From Mesorhizobium sp. M1D.F.Ca.ET.043.01.1.1 (GTDB lineage Bacteria; Pseudomonadota; Alphaproteobacteria; Rhizobiales; Rhizobiaceae): DNA of 64,000 nucleotides. Position numbers and translations under genes: made by a program. Positions 27,123 through 34,707 of this stretch are shown piece by piece. Each line of letters opens with the position of its first letter. Position 1 is the first letter of the stretch. Location: NCBI RefSeq assembly GCF_003952385.1, contig NZ_CP034444.1, forward strand, positions 5,531,001 through 5,595,000, read 5' to 3'. Under the pieces are notes generated by a model. That model did no database searches. It saw only the letters and a list, made by a program, of their open reading frames with translations, and was not told the DNA's origin.

Positions 27123-27908
27123 ATGCCATTTCGCCGTATTTGTTCCGCCGCCTTGCTTGCGTCTTCTTTTGCCCTGATCGCCCCCGCCGCGGCGATGGCC
27201 GAGCCCATCAAGAACATCGTCCTGGTGCATGGTGCCTGGGTCGATGGGTCCGGCTGGAAACCGATCTATGACCTTCTGGTGAAGAAGGGTTTCCGGGTGT
27301 CGATGGTCCAAGAGCCGGAAACGTCGTTCCAGGATGACGTCGCCGCCGCAAAGCGCGTGCTCGACATGCAGGAAGGCTCGGCCATCCTGGTAGGCCACTC
27401 CTACGGCGGCTCGATCGTCACCGAGGCGGGTGTGCATCCGAAGGTGGCCGGCCTGGTCTATGTTGCCGCCCACGCACCAGACGTCGGCGAGGACGAGGGC
27501 GAACTCGGCAAGAAGATGCCGAGCGTGCTGGCCAAGACCGAAGGGGCGATCAAAGCGACGCCGGACGGCTATACCTATCTGGATCCGGAACTGTTCCCGA
27601 AGCTATTCGCGCCTGACCTGCCTCGCGAACAAGCCGAGTTCGCTGGTCGCTCGCAGGTGCTGGCCAAGGCCGAGGTGTTCAACACGCCGCTGACTGCGGC
27701 TGCCTGGAAGACCAAGCCGAGTTGGGGCATCGTCGCCGGCAACGACCAGATCATCAATCCCGACCTCGAACGCTTCTACTATGAACGCGCCAAGGCGCCC
27801 TTCATCGTCGTCGAAGGGGCCAGCCATTCGGTCTACGAATCCCATCCAGAGCGCGTTGCCGATGTGATCGTGGAGGCCGCTCGGAAAGTCGGAGAGAAGA
27901 CGAACTGA
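27123..27908 (+). CDS. Exported alpha/beta hydrolase
   Basis: Secreted or periplasmic hydrolase of 261 aa. The signal peptide is residues about 1-25 (LLASSFALIAPAAAMA). The fold begins NIVLVHGAWVDGSGW; the nucleophile elbow is GHSYGGS near residue 91, and the catalytic histidine is probably in GASHSVYE near 240. It resembles the salicylate esterase/MES-like small-ester hydrolases. A rho-independent terminator follows immediately, so it is a monocistronic unit ahead of mdc. Substrate unknown. Confidence 0.88.
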   Translation: MPFRRICSAALLASSFALIAPAAAMAEPIKNIVLVHGAWVDGSGWKPIYDLLVKKGFRVSMVQEPETSFQDDVAAAKRVLDMQEGSAILVGHSYGGSIVTEAGVHPKVAGLVYVAAHAPDVGEDEGELGKKMPSVLAKTEGAIKATPDGYTYLDPELFPKLFAPDLPREQAEFAGRSQVLAKAEVFNTPLTAAAWKTKPSWGIVAGNDQIINPDLERFYYERAKAPFIVVEGASHSVYESHPERVADVIVEAARKVGEKTN

Positions 27909-27916
27909 ACGCAGAC

Positions 27917-27957
27917 CAAAGCCGTCGCACAGCGCCAGCCATGCGACGGCTTCTTTC
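27917..27957 (+). terminator. Rho-independent terminator
   Basis: Perfect ten-base stem agccgtcgca (27920-27929)/tgcgacggct (27942-27951), a 12-base loop, A-rich upstream flank (aaa) and T-rich tail tcttt. It separates the hydrolase from mdcA, whose start codon is only 24 bases farther. Confidence 0.85.
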
Positions 27958-27975
27958 AGTGCACGAGGTCCGTCC

Positions 27976-29646
27976 ATGACTGTCCTTTCGAACATCTCGT
28001 CGACCAGAACCTGGGACGCATCACGTCAGTCACGCGAGCAACGCATTGCCGCCGGCAGCGCCTATGCCCGTGGCAAGCAGGTCGCACCCGGGGATATGAC
28101 GAAGCTGCTGGAGGCGGTGATACGGCCGGGCGACCGGATTTGCCTCGAAGGCGATAACCAGAAGCAGGCCGACTTCCTCGCCGCCCGGCTCGCGGAGGTC
28201 GACCCTTCGGTGGTGAAGGACCTGCACATCGTGCAGTCGGGCGTGGTTTTGGCCGAGCATCTCGACCTCTTCGAGGCCGGCATCGCGAAGAGGCTCGACT
28301 TCTCCTATTCCGGCCCGCAGGGCGCGGCGATCGCGCGCGCACTCAAGGCTGGCAAGATCGAACTCGGCGCCGTTCACACCTATCTCGAGCTGTTCTCGCG
28401 CTATTTCATCGATCTTACCCCGCATGTCGCGCTCACCGTGGCGCGCTGCGCGGATCGCGACGGCAACCTCTATATGGGCCCGAACACCGAGGACTCGCCC
28501 GTTGTCATTGAGGCGACCGCCTTCAAGCAGGGGATCGTCATCGCGCAGGTGAACCAACTGGTCGACAAGGTGCCGCGCGTCGACGTGCCGGGGGACCGGG
28601 TCGACTTCGTGGTGGTGACGCCCGAGGCCTTCTATGTCGAGCCGCTGTTCACCCGCGACCCGGCACAGATCACCGAAACGCAAATCCTCGGCGCCATGCT
28701 GGCGATCAAGGGCATCTACGCGCCTTACGGCGTGAAGCGGCTGAACCATGGCATCGGCTTCAACACTGCCGCTATCGAGCTGATCTTGCCGACCTATGCC
28801 GAGCGGCTTGGGCTTAAAGGCAAGATCGCCACGCACTTCGCCCTCAACCCGCACCCCACCCTCATCCCCGCCATAGAGTCGGGCTGGGTCGAACAGGTGC
28901 ACAGCTTCGGCTCGGAAGTCGGCATGGACGACTATATGAAGGCGCGGCCGGACATTTTCTTCATTGGCCGCGACGGTTCGATGGCGTCCAACCGCATGTA
29001 CTGCCAGTCGGCCGGGCTTTACGCGACCGACTTGTTCATCGGCTCGACTCTGCAGATCGATCTTCAGGGCAACTCCTCGACCTTCACCCGCGACCGCATC
29101 GCCGGCTTCGGCGGAGCGCCCAACATGGGCTCGGACCCGCATGGACGGCGCCATGCCAGCGAGGCCTGGTGGAAGGCGGGCTGTGAAGCCGCCGGGGAGG
29201 CGACGAGCCTGCCGCGCGGGCGAAAGCTGGTGGTGCAGATCGTCGAGACCTTCGGCGAAAAGCTTGACCCCACCTTCGTTGAGAGCCTCGACAGTGTCGA
29301 ACTGGCCAAGTCGCTCGACCTCGCGCTTCCACCGGTGATGATCTACGGCGATGACGTCAGCCACATCGTTACGGAGGAGGGCATCGCCAACCTTCTGCTC
29401 TGCCGCACAGCGTATGAGCGCGAGCAGGCGATCCGCGGCGTCGCCGGCTATAGCGATGTCGGCCGTGCCCGCGACCGCAAGGCCGTGGAGGATCTGCGGG
29501 CCCGCAAGGTGATCCAGCGGCCGGAAGACCTTGGCATCGATCCGCTCGAGGCCAACAAGAGCCTGCTCGCCGCGCGCTCAATCAAGGAGCTCATGCACTG
29601 GTCGGGCAATCTCTACGATCCGCCGGCCAAGTTCCGCAATTGGTGA
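27976..29646 (+). CDS. mdcA: Malonate decarboxylase alpha subunit, acetyl-ACP:malonate ACP transferase
   Basis: Cytoplasmic subunit of 556 aa, the usual length of MdcA. It exchanges acetyl for malonyl on the acyl-carrier subunit, in a CoA-transferase-like fold. Visible family features are RICLEGDNQKQADFLA near residue 55, YLELFSRYFIDLTP, NLYMGPNTEDSP, YAPYGVKRLNHGIGFNTAAIE and DLFIGSTLQIDLQGNSST. It is first of the tightly packed mdcACDEGBH operon; the ribosome site gaggtcc lies before ATG 27976. Confidence 0.97.
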   Translation: MTVLSNISSTRTWDASRQSREQRIAAGSAYARGKQVAPGDMTKLLEAVIRPGDRICLEGDNQKQADFLAARLAEVDPSVVKDLHIVQSGVVLAEHLDLFEAGIAKRLDFSYSGPQGAAIARALKAGKIELGAVHTYLELFSRYFIDLTPHVALTVARCADRDGNLYMGPNTEDSPVVIEATAFKQGIVIAQVNQLVDKVPRVDVPGDRVDFVVVTPEAFYVEPLFTRDPAQITETQILGAMLAIKGIYAPYGVKRLNHGIGFNTAAIELILPTYAERLGLKGKIATHFALNPHPTLIPAIESGWVEQVHSFGSEVGMDDYMKARPDIFFIGRDGSMASNRMYCQSAGLYATDLFIGSTLQIDLQGNSSTFTRDRIAGFGGAPNMGSDPHGRRHASEAWWKAGCEAAGEATSLPRGRKLVVQIVETFGEKLDPTFVESLDSVELAKSLDLALPPVMIYGDDVSHIVTEEGIANLLLCRTAYEREQAIRGVAGYSDVGRARDRKAVEDLRARKVIQRPEDLGIDPLEANKSLLAARSIKELMHWSGNLYDPPAKFRNW

Positions 29647-29657
29647 CGAGGCGACAC

Positions 29658-29975
29658 ATGGAAATCCTCAAAGTCCATCACAAAACCCGCAATCCAGCCG
29701 CCGGCACCATCGGCAGCGCTCTTGTCGGCGTCGTCGCCTCCGGCAATCTCGAAGTCCTGCTGGAACGCACGCTTGCCGGTACTGAATGCACCGTCGAAAT
29801 CGCCACCCCGGTGCGCGGCTATGACGATGTCTGGAAGGGCGTCGTCGCCGACTTTGTCGAGCGCGCCTCGCCGGGCGGCCTGCGCATCTCCATCAATGAC
29901 GGCGGCGCCCGACCCGACACGGTGATGCTGCGGCTGTTGCAGGGCGTGCGGACCATGGAGGCTGGCCATGACTGA
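29658..29975 (+). CDS. mdcC: Malonate decarboxylase acyl carrier protein (delta subunit)
   Basis: Small acyl carrier of 105 aa that holds the phosphoribosyl-dephospho-CoA prosthetic arm. The serine in VVASGNLEVL (Ser28 from ATG 29658) matches the attachment position known in MdcC/CitD-type carriers. The start ATG is 11 bases after the mdcA stop; its stop overlaps mdcD. Confidence 0.95.
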   Translation: MEILKVHHKTRNPAAGTIGSALVGVVASGNLEVLLERTLAGTECTVEIATPVRGYDDVWKGVVADFVERASPGGLRISINDGGARPDTVMLRLLQGVRTMEAGHD

Positions 29976-30897
29976 CCCGAGGCATCCCTCTGCCGATACC
30001 GCAAGCTGGTTCCTCTCGACCGCGCGCGAGCGTCTCGCGGGGCTGCTCGATCCGGGCAGCTTCACGGAGTTCCTGCCGCCGACGGAGCGCGTGCAGAGCC
30101 CCCATCTTGTCTTGTTCGACCTGCCCGCAGCCTTCGATGACGGCATGGTTGTCGGGCGCGGTCGGCTCGGGAAACGTGCCGTTCTTGTCGCGGCACAGGA
30201 GGGCCAGTTCATGGGCGGCACCTTCGCTGAGGTGAGCGGGGCCAAACTCGTCGGCCTGCTACGCGCCGCACGCGACGATGCGAAGCTGCCGCGCATCGTC
30301 CTCTTGCTGCTCGACAGCGGCGGAGTGCGATTACAGGAAGGCAATGCCGGCGAGCTCGCGGTGGCCGAGGTTATGCGCGCCATCGTCGAGGCGCGCGGCT
30401 ACGGCGTGACTGTCATCGCCCTCGTCGGCGGGAGAGCAGGCTCCTTCGGCGGTGCGGGCCTCACCGCCGCCACCTGCTCGCGGATCGCCATTTCGGAACA
30501 AGGGCGCACCGGCGTGTCAGGCCCGGAGGTGATCGAGACCAACAAAGGCGTCGAGGAATTCGACTCGCAGGACAAGGCGCTCGTTTGGAGCGTGACCGGA
30601 GGACGCAATCGCCGCCTGCTCGGGGGCGCCGACGCCTATGCCGGGGACACTGTGGCGGGCTTCCGCGACGCCGTGCTCGCGTTGATCGACCGAGCGCCGC
30701 CTTTCGACCTCGCGACCCTGCGCTCCGAGCAACGACGGCTCGCCGACCGGATAGAGCGCCTTGGTGCGTGCCATTCGGCGGTCGAGATGTGGGTAGCGCT
30801 CGGCATTACCGAACCGCAATCCATCCGGAACTTGGATGACACGGCCTTCGCGGAAATCGTCAAAAGCCTGAGAGGGGCTGCTTATGACGCTCGATGA
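29968..30897 (+). CDS. mdcD: Malonate decarboxylase beta subunit
   Basis: Carboxyltransferase-fold subunit of 309 aa that with MdcE decarboxylates malonyl-S-ACP to acetyl-S-ACP. Visible features are FTEFLPPTERVQSPHL, GRLGKRAVLVAAQEGQFMGGTF, LLDSGGVRLQEGNAGE and GGRAGSFGGAGL, the last two forming the oxyanion and acyl-binding turns. It overlaps mdcC by 8 and mdcE by 14 bases. Confidence 0.96.
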   Translation: MTDPRHPSADTASWFLSTARERLAGLLDPGSFTEFLPPTERVQSPHLVLFDLPAAFDDGMVVGRGRLGKRAVLVAAQEGQFMGGTFAEVSGAKLVGLLRAARDDAKLPRIVLLLLDSGGVRLQEGNAGELAVAEVMRAIVEARGYGVTVIALVGGRAGSFGGAGLTAATCSRIAISEQGRTGVSGPEVIETNKGVEEFDSQDKALVWSVTGGRNRRLLGGADAYAGDTVAGFRDAVLALIDRAPPFDLATLRSEQRRLADRIERLGACHSAVEMWVALGITEPQSIRNLDDTAFAEIVKSLRGAAYDAR

Positions 30898-31615
30898 GAT
30901 CCTCTCAAGTCTCTTCCCCAAGGGCCACGACATCGATCCCCGGTCCGATCATCTGATCCTCGGCATGGGAAAGCGGGGCAATGGTGGCACCGTCGAGGTG
31001 GTCGGCATCGCCGACGGCGAGGCATTGGGGATCGAGGGCGTGCTGCCACTGGCCCGACGCGTGCTCGACATTGTCGCGAGGGGCGGCAAGGCACCGATCC
31101 TTGTCATCGTCGATACCCAGGGCCAACTCATGTCCCGCCGCGACGAGATGCTCGGCCTCAACGAGTATCTCGCCCACCTGGCGAAATGCCTGCTGCTGGC
31201 GAGCCGCAGCGGCCATGCCACCGTCGGGCTGAATTACGGCAAGGCCGTAGCCGGCGCGTTCCTCGCTACTGCGCTTGCCACCGACGTCCTTGTCGCGCTG
31301 CCTGACGCAGAGCCAGCGGTGATGGACCTGCCCTCCATGGCGCGCGTGACCAAATTGCCGGAGGACAAGCTGAAAGAGCTGTCGCAAACCACCCCGGTTT
31401 TCGCACCCGGCCTTGCCTTTATGAGCGCCGTCGGCGCGGTGGCGCAGGTGTGGGATCCCGCGAAGCCGCTCGCTGATCAGCTCGAGGCCACGCTGGCGGC
31501 TATCCCCGCGCGCGATAAGCGAGACGTGCTCGGCGCCGAGCGTGGCGGGCGCCCTATCGCCGCGCAGATCGCGCGGCGCGTGGCACACCAAGCGTCCGGT
31601 GACGACTATGTCTAG
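30884..31615 (+). CDS. mdcE: Malonate decarboxylase gamma subunit
   Basis: Second carboxyltransferase-like subunit, 243 aa. The segment VIVDTQGQLMSRRDEMLGL and the following HLAKCLLLASRSGHA are typical of MdcE; GKAVAGAFLATALATDVLVAL follows. It works in complex with MdcD. Overlaps both neighbours. Confidence 0.95.
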   Translation: MTLDEILSSLFPKGHDIDPRSDHLILGMGKRGNGGTVEVVGIADGEALGIEGVLPLARRVLDIVARGGKAPILVIVDTQGQLMSRRDEMLGLNEYLAHLAKCLLLASRSGHATVGLNYGKAVAGAFLATALATDVLVALPDAEPAVMDLPSMARVTKLPEDKLKELSQTTPVFAPGLAFMSAVGAVAQVWDPAKPLADQLEATLAAIPARDKRDVLGAERGGRPIAAQIARRVAHQASGDDYV

Positions 31616-32285
31616 CCATCCCTATCGCCGCCACGATCTGCTGCGCGTAGAGCCAGGGGCGTGGAGGGAGATGCTCCTCGCTATCGGTAGCCTCGACAGT
31701 CTGGCCGATGAGCCCCGGCCCTTGGTCGAAAGCTGGGCCGAACGCGGTTTTCCGGTGATCGTGCGGCGGGGCACTGCGGGTGACGACGAGAGCGCGATCG
31801 CCATAGGCCTTCCGTTGCCGCCCACACTCGGCAAGCTGAGGCTGGGCTTTTTAATCCCTCCCAAGCACGTGGCGGCAAGTGTCGCGGCACACTCCGTGGC
31901 CGAGGCAGCGCGGTCGGCCCCCGCGCACCTGCGCCCACAGCTGCAAGCTGCTGCCGCTCTCGCGATGCGGCTGCGGTTGCGGCCGGTCGTCTTCGGCGCG
32001 CTGCTTTGGCAGCATCTGACAGGGCTCGCCTATCTGCGAGCCGGCTCGGACATCGATCTCATCTGGCCAGTATCTCGCCGAGAAGACCTTGACGAGCTGC
32101 TCGGCGGTCTCGCCGCGCTCGACGACGCCGGCCCGGCCCGACTCGACGGCGAGATCATCTCCCGCACAGGCGAAGGCGCGAACTGGCGCGAACTGCGCAG
32201 CGCACTCACCCGCCATGGCGGCACAGTCCTGGTCAAATCGATGCACGGAGCGGAGCTCAGATGCGCACGACATCTCTTCGTGTGA
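31608..32285 (+). CDS. mdcG: Malonate decarboxylase holo-ACP synthase (phosphoribosyl-dephospho-CoA transferase)
   Basis: Nucleotidyltransferase of 225 aa that loads the prosthetic group onto apo-MdcC. The catalytic AGSDIDLIWPV motif (about residues 144-154) and GNxVRR-equivalent RRHDLLRVEPGAW at the N-terminus fit MdcG. ATG 31608 overlaps the mdcE stop by 8 bases. Confidence 0.93.
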   Translation: MSSHPYRRHDLLRVEPGAWREMLLAIGSLDSLADEPRPLVESWAERGFPVIVRRGTAGDDESAIAIGLPLPPTLGKLRLGFLIPPKHVAASVAAHSVAEAARSAPAHLRPQLQAAAALAMRLRLRPVVFGALLWQHLTGLAYLRAGSDIDLIWPVSRREDLDELLGGLAALDDAGPARLDGEIISRTGEGANWRELRSALTRHGGTVLVKSMHGAELRCARHLFV

Positions 32286-33157
32286 GCGCGACTTTACCGA
32301 AGCGCGCGCCGGCGCACGGGCGGGCACCGCTCGCACCTGTCGACGCCGAACGGTTCGGCGGCATGGCGGCCGATGCGCTGCTCGCCGAACTCGACACCTG
32401 GCCGAAGCCCGGCCTCGTCAGCCCGCTCGACAACGGCAGCCATGGCGACATGGACTATGGCACCTTCGTGAGCAGCATAAACGGCATTCGCCCCTTCTAT
32501 GCCGAGCTTGCCGCAGCCGGCGCGGCGGGCGCCGATATGGCAGAGTTGCGGCGAATAGGTGGGCTCGCAGAAGACGCCATGCTCGCTGCCACCGGAGGGG
32601 TGAACACCCATCGCGGCGCAATCTTCGCGCTCGGCCTGCTCTGCGCGGCAGCCGGCGCGGCACGCGCCGAGCGTCGCCGTCTTTCGTCAAAACGGCTGAC
32701 ACGGATAGTCGTAGAGCGCTGGGGTCGAGAAATCACGCGCGGCCCGATCCCGCTGAACAGCCACGGCAGCGATGCGCTGCGGCGCTTTGACGCCGGCGGT
32801 GCGCGCGCGGAGGCGGCCGCCGGCTTTCCGCATGCACGGACGATCGGCCTTCCGGCGCTGCTGGCCGGCCGGGTGCTCACTGGCGATGAAGGCACGGCGC
32901 GGGTGCATGCCTTCTTCGCATTGCTGGCGGTGATGGAGGACACCAACCTGCTCCACCGCGGTGGCACGGAAGGGCTGCGGGACGCACACCGCGCGGCATG
33001 CGATTTCCTTCTCGCCGGAGGCGTCGGCCGGACGGACTGGCTTGCCCATGCCATGGCCGTGCACCGCGCATTTGTGGCGCGGCGCCTCAGCCCAGGTGGA
33101 TCGGCCGATCTGCTGGCCGTAACGATCTTCCTCGATCATGTCGAGAATACGCCGTGA
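32261..33157 (+). CDS. mdcB: Triphosphoribosyl-dephospho-CoA synthase
   Basis: Makes 2'-(5''-triphosphoribosyl)-3'-dephospho-CoA from ATP and dephospho-CoA, the precursor for MdcG. The protein has 298 aa; CitG/MdcB family motifs KPGLVSPLDNGSHGDMD (about residues 49-65) and GGVNTHRGAIF (about 113-123) are present, along with EDTNLLHRGG. It overlaps mdcG by 25 bases and mdcH by 4 (GTGA). Confidence 0.95.
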   Translation: MRTTSLRVSATLPKRAPAHGRAPLAPVDAERFGGMAADALLAELDTWPKPGLVSPLDNGSHGDMDYGTFVSSINGIRPFYAELAAAGAAGADMAELRRIGGLAEDAMLAATGGVNTHRGAIFALGLLCAAAGAARAERRRLSSKRLTRIVVERWGREITRGPIPLNSHGSDALRRFDAGGARAEAAAGFPHARTIGLPALLAGRVLTGDEGTARVHAFFALLAVMEDTNLLHRGGTEGLRDAHRAACDFLLAGGVGRTDWLAHAMAVHRAFVARRLSPGGSADLLAVTIFLDHVENTP

Positions 33158-34122
33158 GCGGCATCGCGATATTGTGCTCGGGACAGGGTAAACAGAGCGC
33201 GGCCATGTTCGATCTCGTCGCCTCCGAGCCGACGGCGGCGCCCGTCTTCGCGCTCGCCGCCGCGGCGCTCGGCGGCCGCGACCCGCGCGACCTCGCCCAC
33301 CAGGGCGGCGACATCATTCACCGCAACGACGTTGCGCAGGTGCTTTGCTGCGCGGCGGCGCTCGCCGTATGGGCGGCGGTCGGCTCGTCAGCTTCGCGCC
33401 CGATCACCGTCGCCGGCTACAGCGCGGGCGAAGTGCCGGCCTGGGCGGTCGCCGGCGTAGTGGACGCATCTAGCGCCTTCAATCTTGTGACGCGCCGCGC
33501 TGCCCTCATGGACGAGGCCACGCGCGAGCCTTCCGGGCTCGCCGCCATTATCGGCTTGCCGCGCGATGTGGTCGACGGAATTTGTCGCGCCCATGGGCTC
33601 GACGTCGCCATCGTGAACGGTCCGCTGCACCTCATCGTCGGCGGACGCGCGGCGGGCCTCCGGCCGGCGCTCGCGGACGCTACCGCGCGTGGCGCCACCC
33701 GCGCGACGGTGCTGCCGATCCACGTCGCATCCCACACGCCGGCCCTCAAAGCCGTGAGCGAGCGGCTCGGCAGGCTGGTGAGCGAAACCGTCACGAACGC
33801 CCGTTTGCCAAGCGATGTCCGACTCGTCAGCGGCATCGACGGGGTGCCTGTTCGCAGCGTCGTCGATGGTCTCGTCAAGCTCGCGGCTCAGGTCTCGACA
33901 ACCATCGATTGGACGGCCTGCCTGGATGCTTGCCGCTCCTCCCGTCCCGCCCGCGTGCTCGAACTCGGACCTGGTAACGCGCTGTCGCGGATGATGACCG
34001 AGTTCGAGCCCGGCATACCAGCGCGCAGCGCCGCCGATTTTCGCTCCGTCGCTGGCCTGCGCCGGTGGATGGAAAGTGGCGTCCTAAACATCCAACACAG
34101 ATGCGGGACCAACCGCTCATGA
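33154..34122 (+). CDS. mdcH: Malonate decarboxylase subunit, malonyl-CoA:ACP transacylase
   Basis: Transacylase of 322 aa that starts the cycle by transferring malonyl from CoA to the ACP thiol. Visible motifs are LCSGQGKQ at the N-terminus, nucleophile elbow GYSAGE near residue 91 and VASHTPAL with the catalytic histidine near 192. GTG start overlaps the mdcB stop. ACDEGBH is the gene order known from Acinetobacter-type mdc operons. Confidence 0.95.
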   Translation: MSGIAILCSGQGKQSAAMFDLVASEPTAAPVFALAAAALGGRDPRDLAHQGGDIIHRNDVAQVLCCAAALAVWAAVGSSASRPITVAGYSAGEVPAWAVAGVVDASSAFNLVTRRAALMDEATREPSGLAAIIGLPRDVVDGICRAHGLDVAIVNGPLHLIVGGRAAGLRPALADATARGATRATVLPIHVASHTPALKAVSERLGRLVSETVTNARLPSDVRLVSGIDGVPVRSVVDGLVKLAAQVSTTIDWTACLDACRSSRPARVLELGPGNALSRMMTEFEPGIPARSAADFRSVAGLRRWMESGVLNIQHRCGTNRS

Positions 34123-34135
34123 AGGGAGATAACGC

Positions 34136-34561
34136 ATGACTATTCTCTACTCGACCAAGGTGACGGCAACCGGCGGCCGCAAGGGAACGATCCGCAGCGA
34201 GGACGGCATTCTCAATCTCAAGCTTGCCATCCCCAAGGAACTCGGTGGTGTGGGCGGCGCCACCAATCCCGAACAGCTCTTTGCCGGCGGCTATGCCGCG
34301 TGTTTTGAAAACGCGCTGTTGCGTGTTGCTCGGCAGTCGGGGCATCGCTTCGCCGATGGCGACGTGATCGTCGTCGCTGAAATCGGCCTCAGCCGCAACG
34401 AAGCCGATGCCTTCGTGCTGCACGCCTCTCTCGCCATCACCGTCTCCGGCGTCGATCAAACGACAGCCGAGGAGCTGGTGAGAAATGCCGACGCCATTTG
34501 CCCCTATTCCAATGCCGTTCGAGGAAACGTCGATGTCGCGAAGGCAGTGGTTGCCATATGA
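34136..34561 (+). CDS. ohr: Organic hydroperoxide resistance protein (Ohr)
   Basis: Thiol peroxidase of 141 aa, full length for Ohr. It reduces organic hydroperoxides with lipoyl or thiol donors. The two redox cysteines are in GYAACFENAL (near residue 60) and ICPYSNAVRGN (near 123); the N-terminal ATGGRKGTI and PKELGG motifs are conserved. It begins 13 bases after mdcH, ribosome site aagggag, so it is likely co-transcribed with malonate decarboxylase, which is unusual; no OhrR gene is seen nearby. Confidence 0.95.
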   Translation: MTILYSTKVTATGGRKGTIRSEDGILNLKLAIPKELGGVGGATNPEQLFAGGYAACFENALLRVARQSGHRFADGDVIVVAEIGLSRNEADAFVLHASLAITVSGVDQTTAEELVRNADAICPYSNAVRGNVDVAKAVVAI

Positions 34562-34707
34562 CGATCGGCAGAAACAGTGATGATAGCCTTCGGCATATGT
34601 CGCACGTCAGACCGACTTTTTTCTCGGGCCGAATGTCAGTTGCTTTCAAACAGGTCTTTCGTTCCCTTCAACATGCTAGTCTAACTGCAGCGCAGGAGCG
34701 GGGAGCG

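Noticed and set aside
26796..27473. Minus-strand frame opposite the secreted hydrolase and its upstream region
   Set aside because: The plus-strand gene has a signal peptide and catalytic motifs; the opposite text has no recognisable fold and its upstream part is too short to judge.
28030..29364. A 444-codon minus-strand open frame opposite mdcA
   Set aside because: It is a shadow of mdcA, which is unmistakable from its motifs and operon.
34498..34707. N-terminal extension of the second STAND regulator
   Set aside because: It overlaps ohr, has no ribosome site and does not resemble the paralog; ATG 34708 has a good site.
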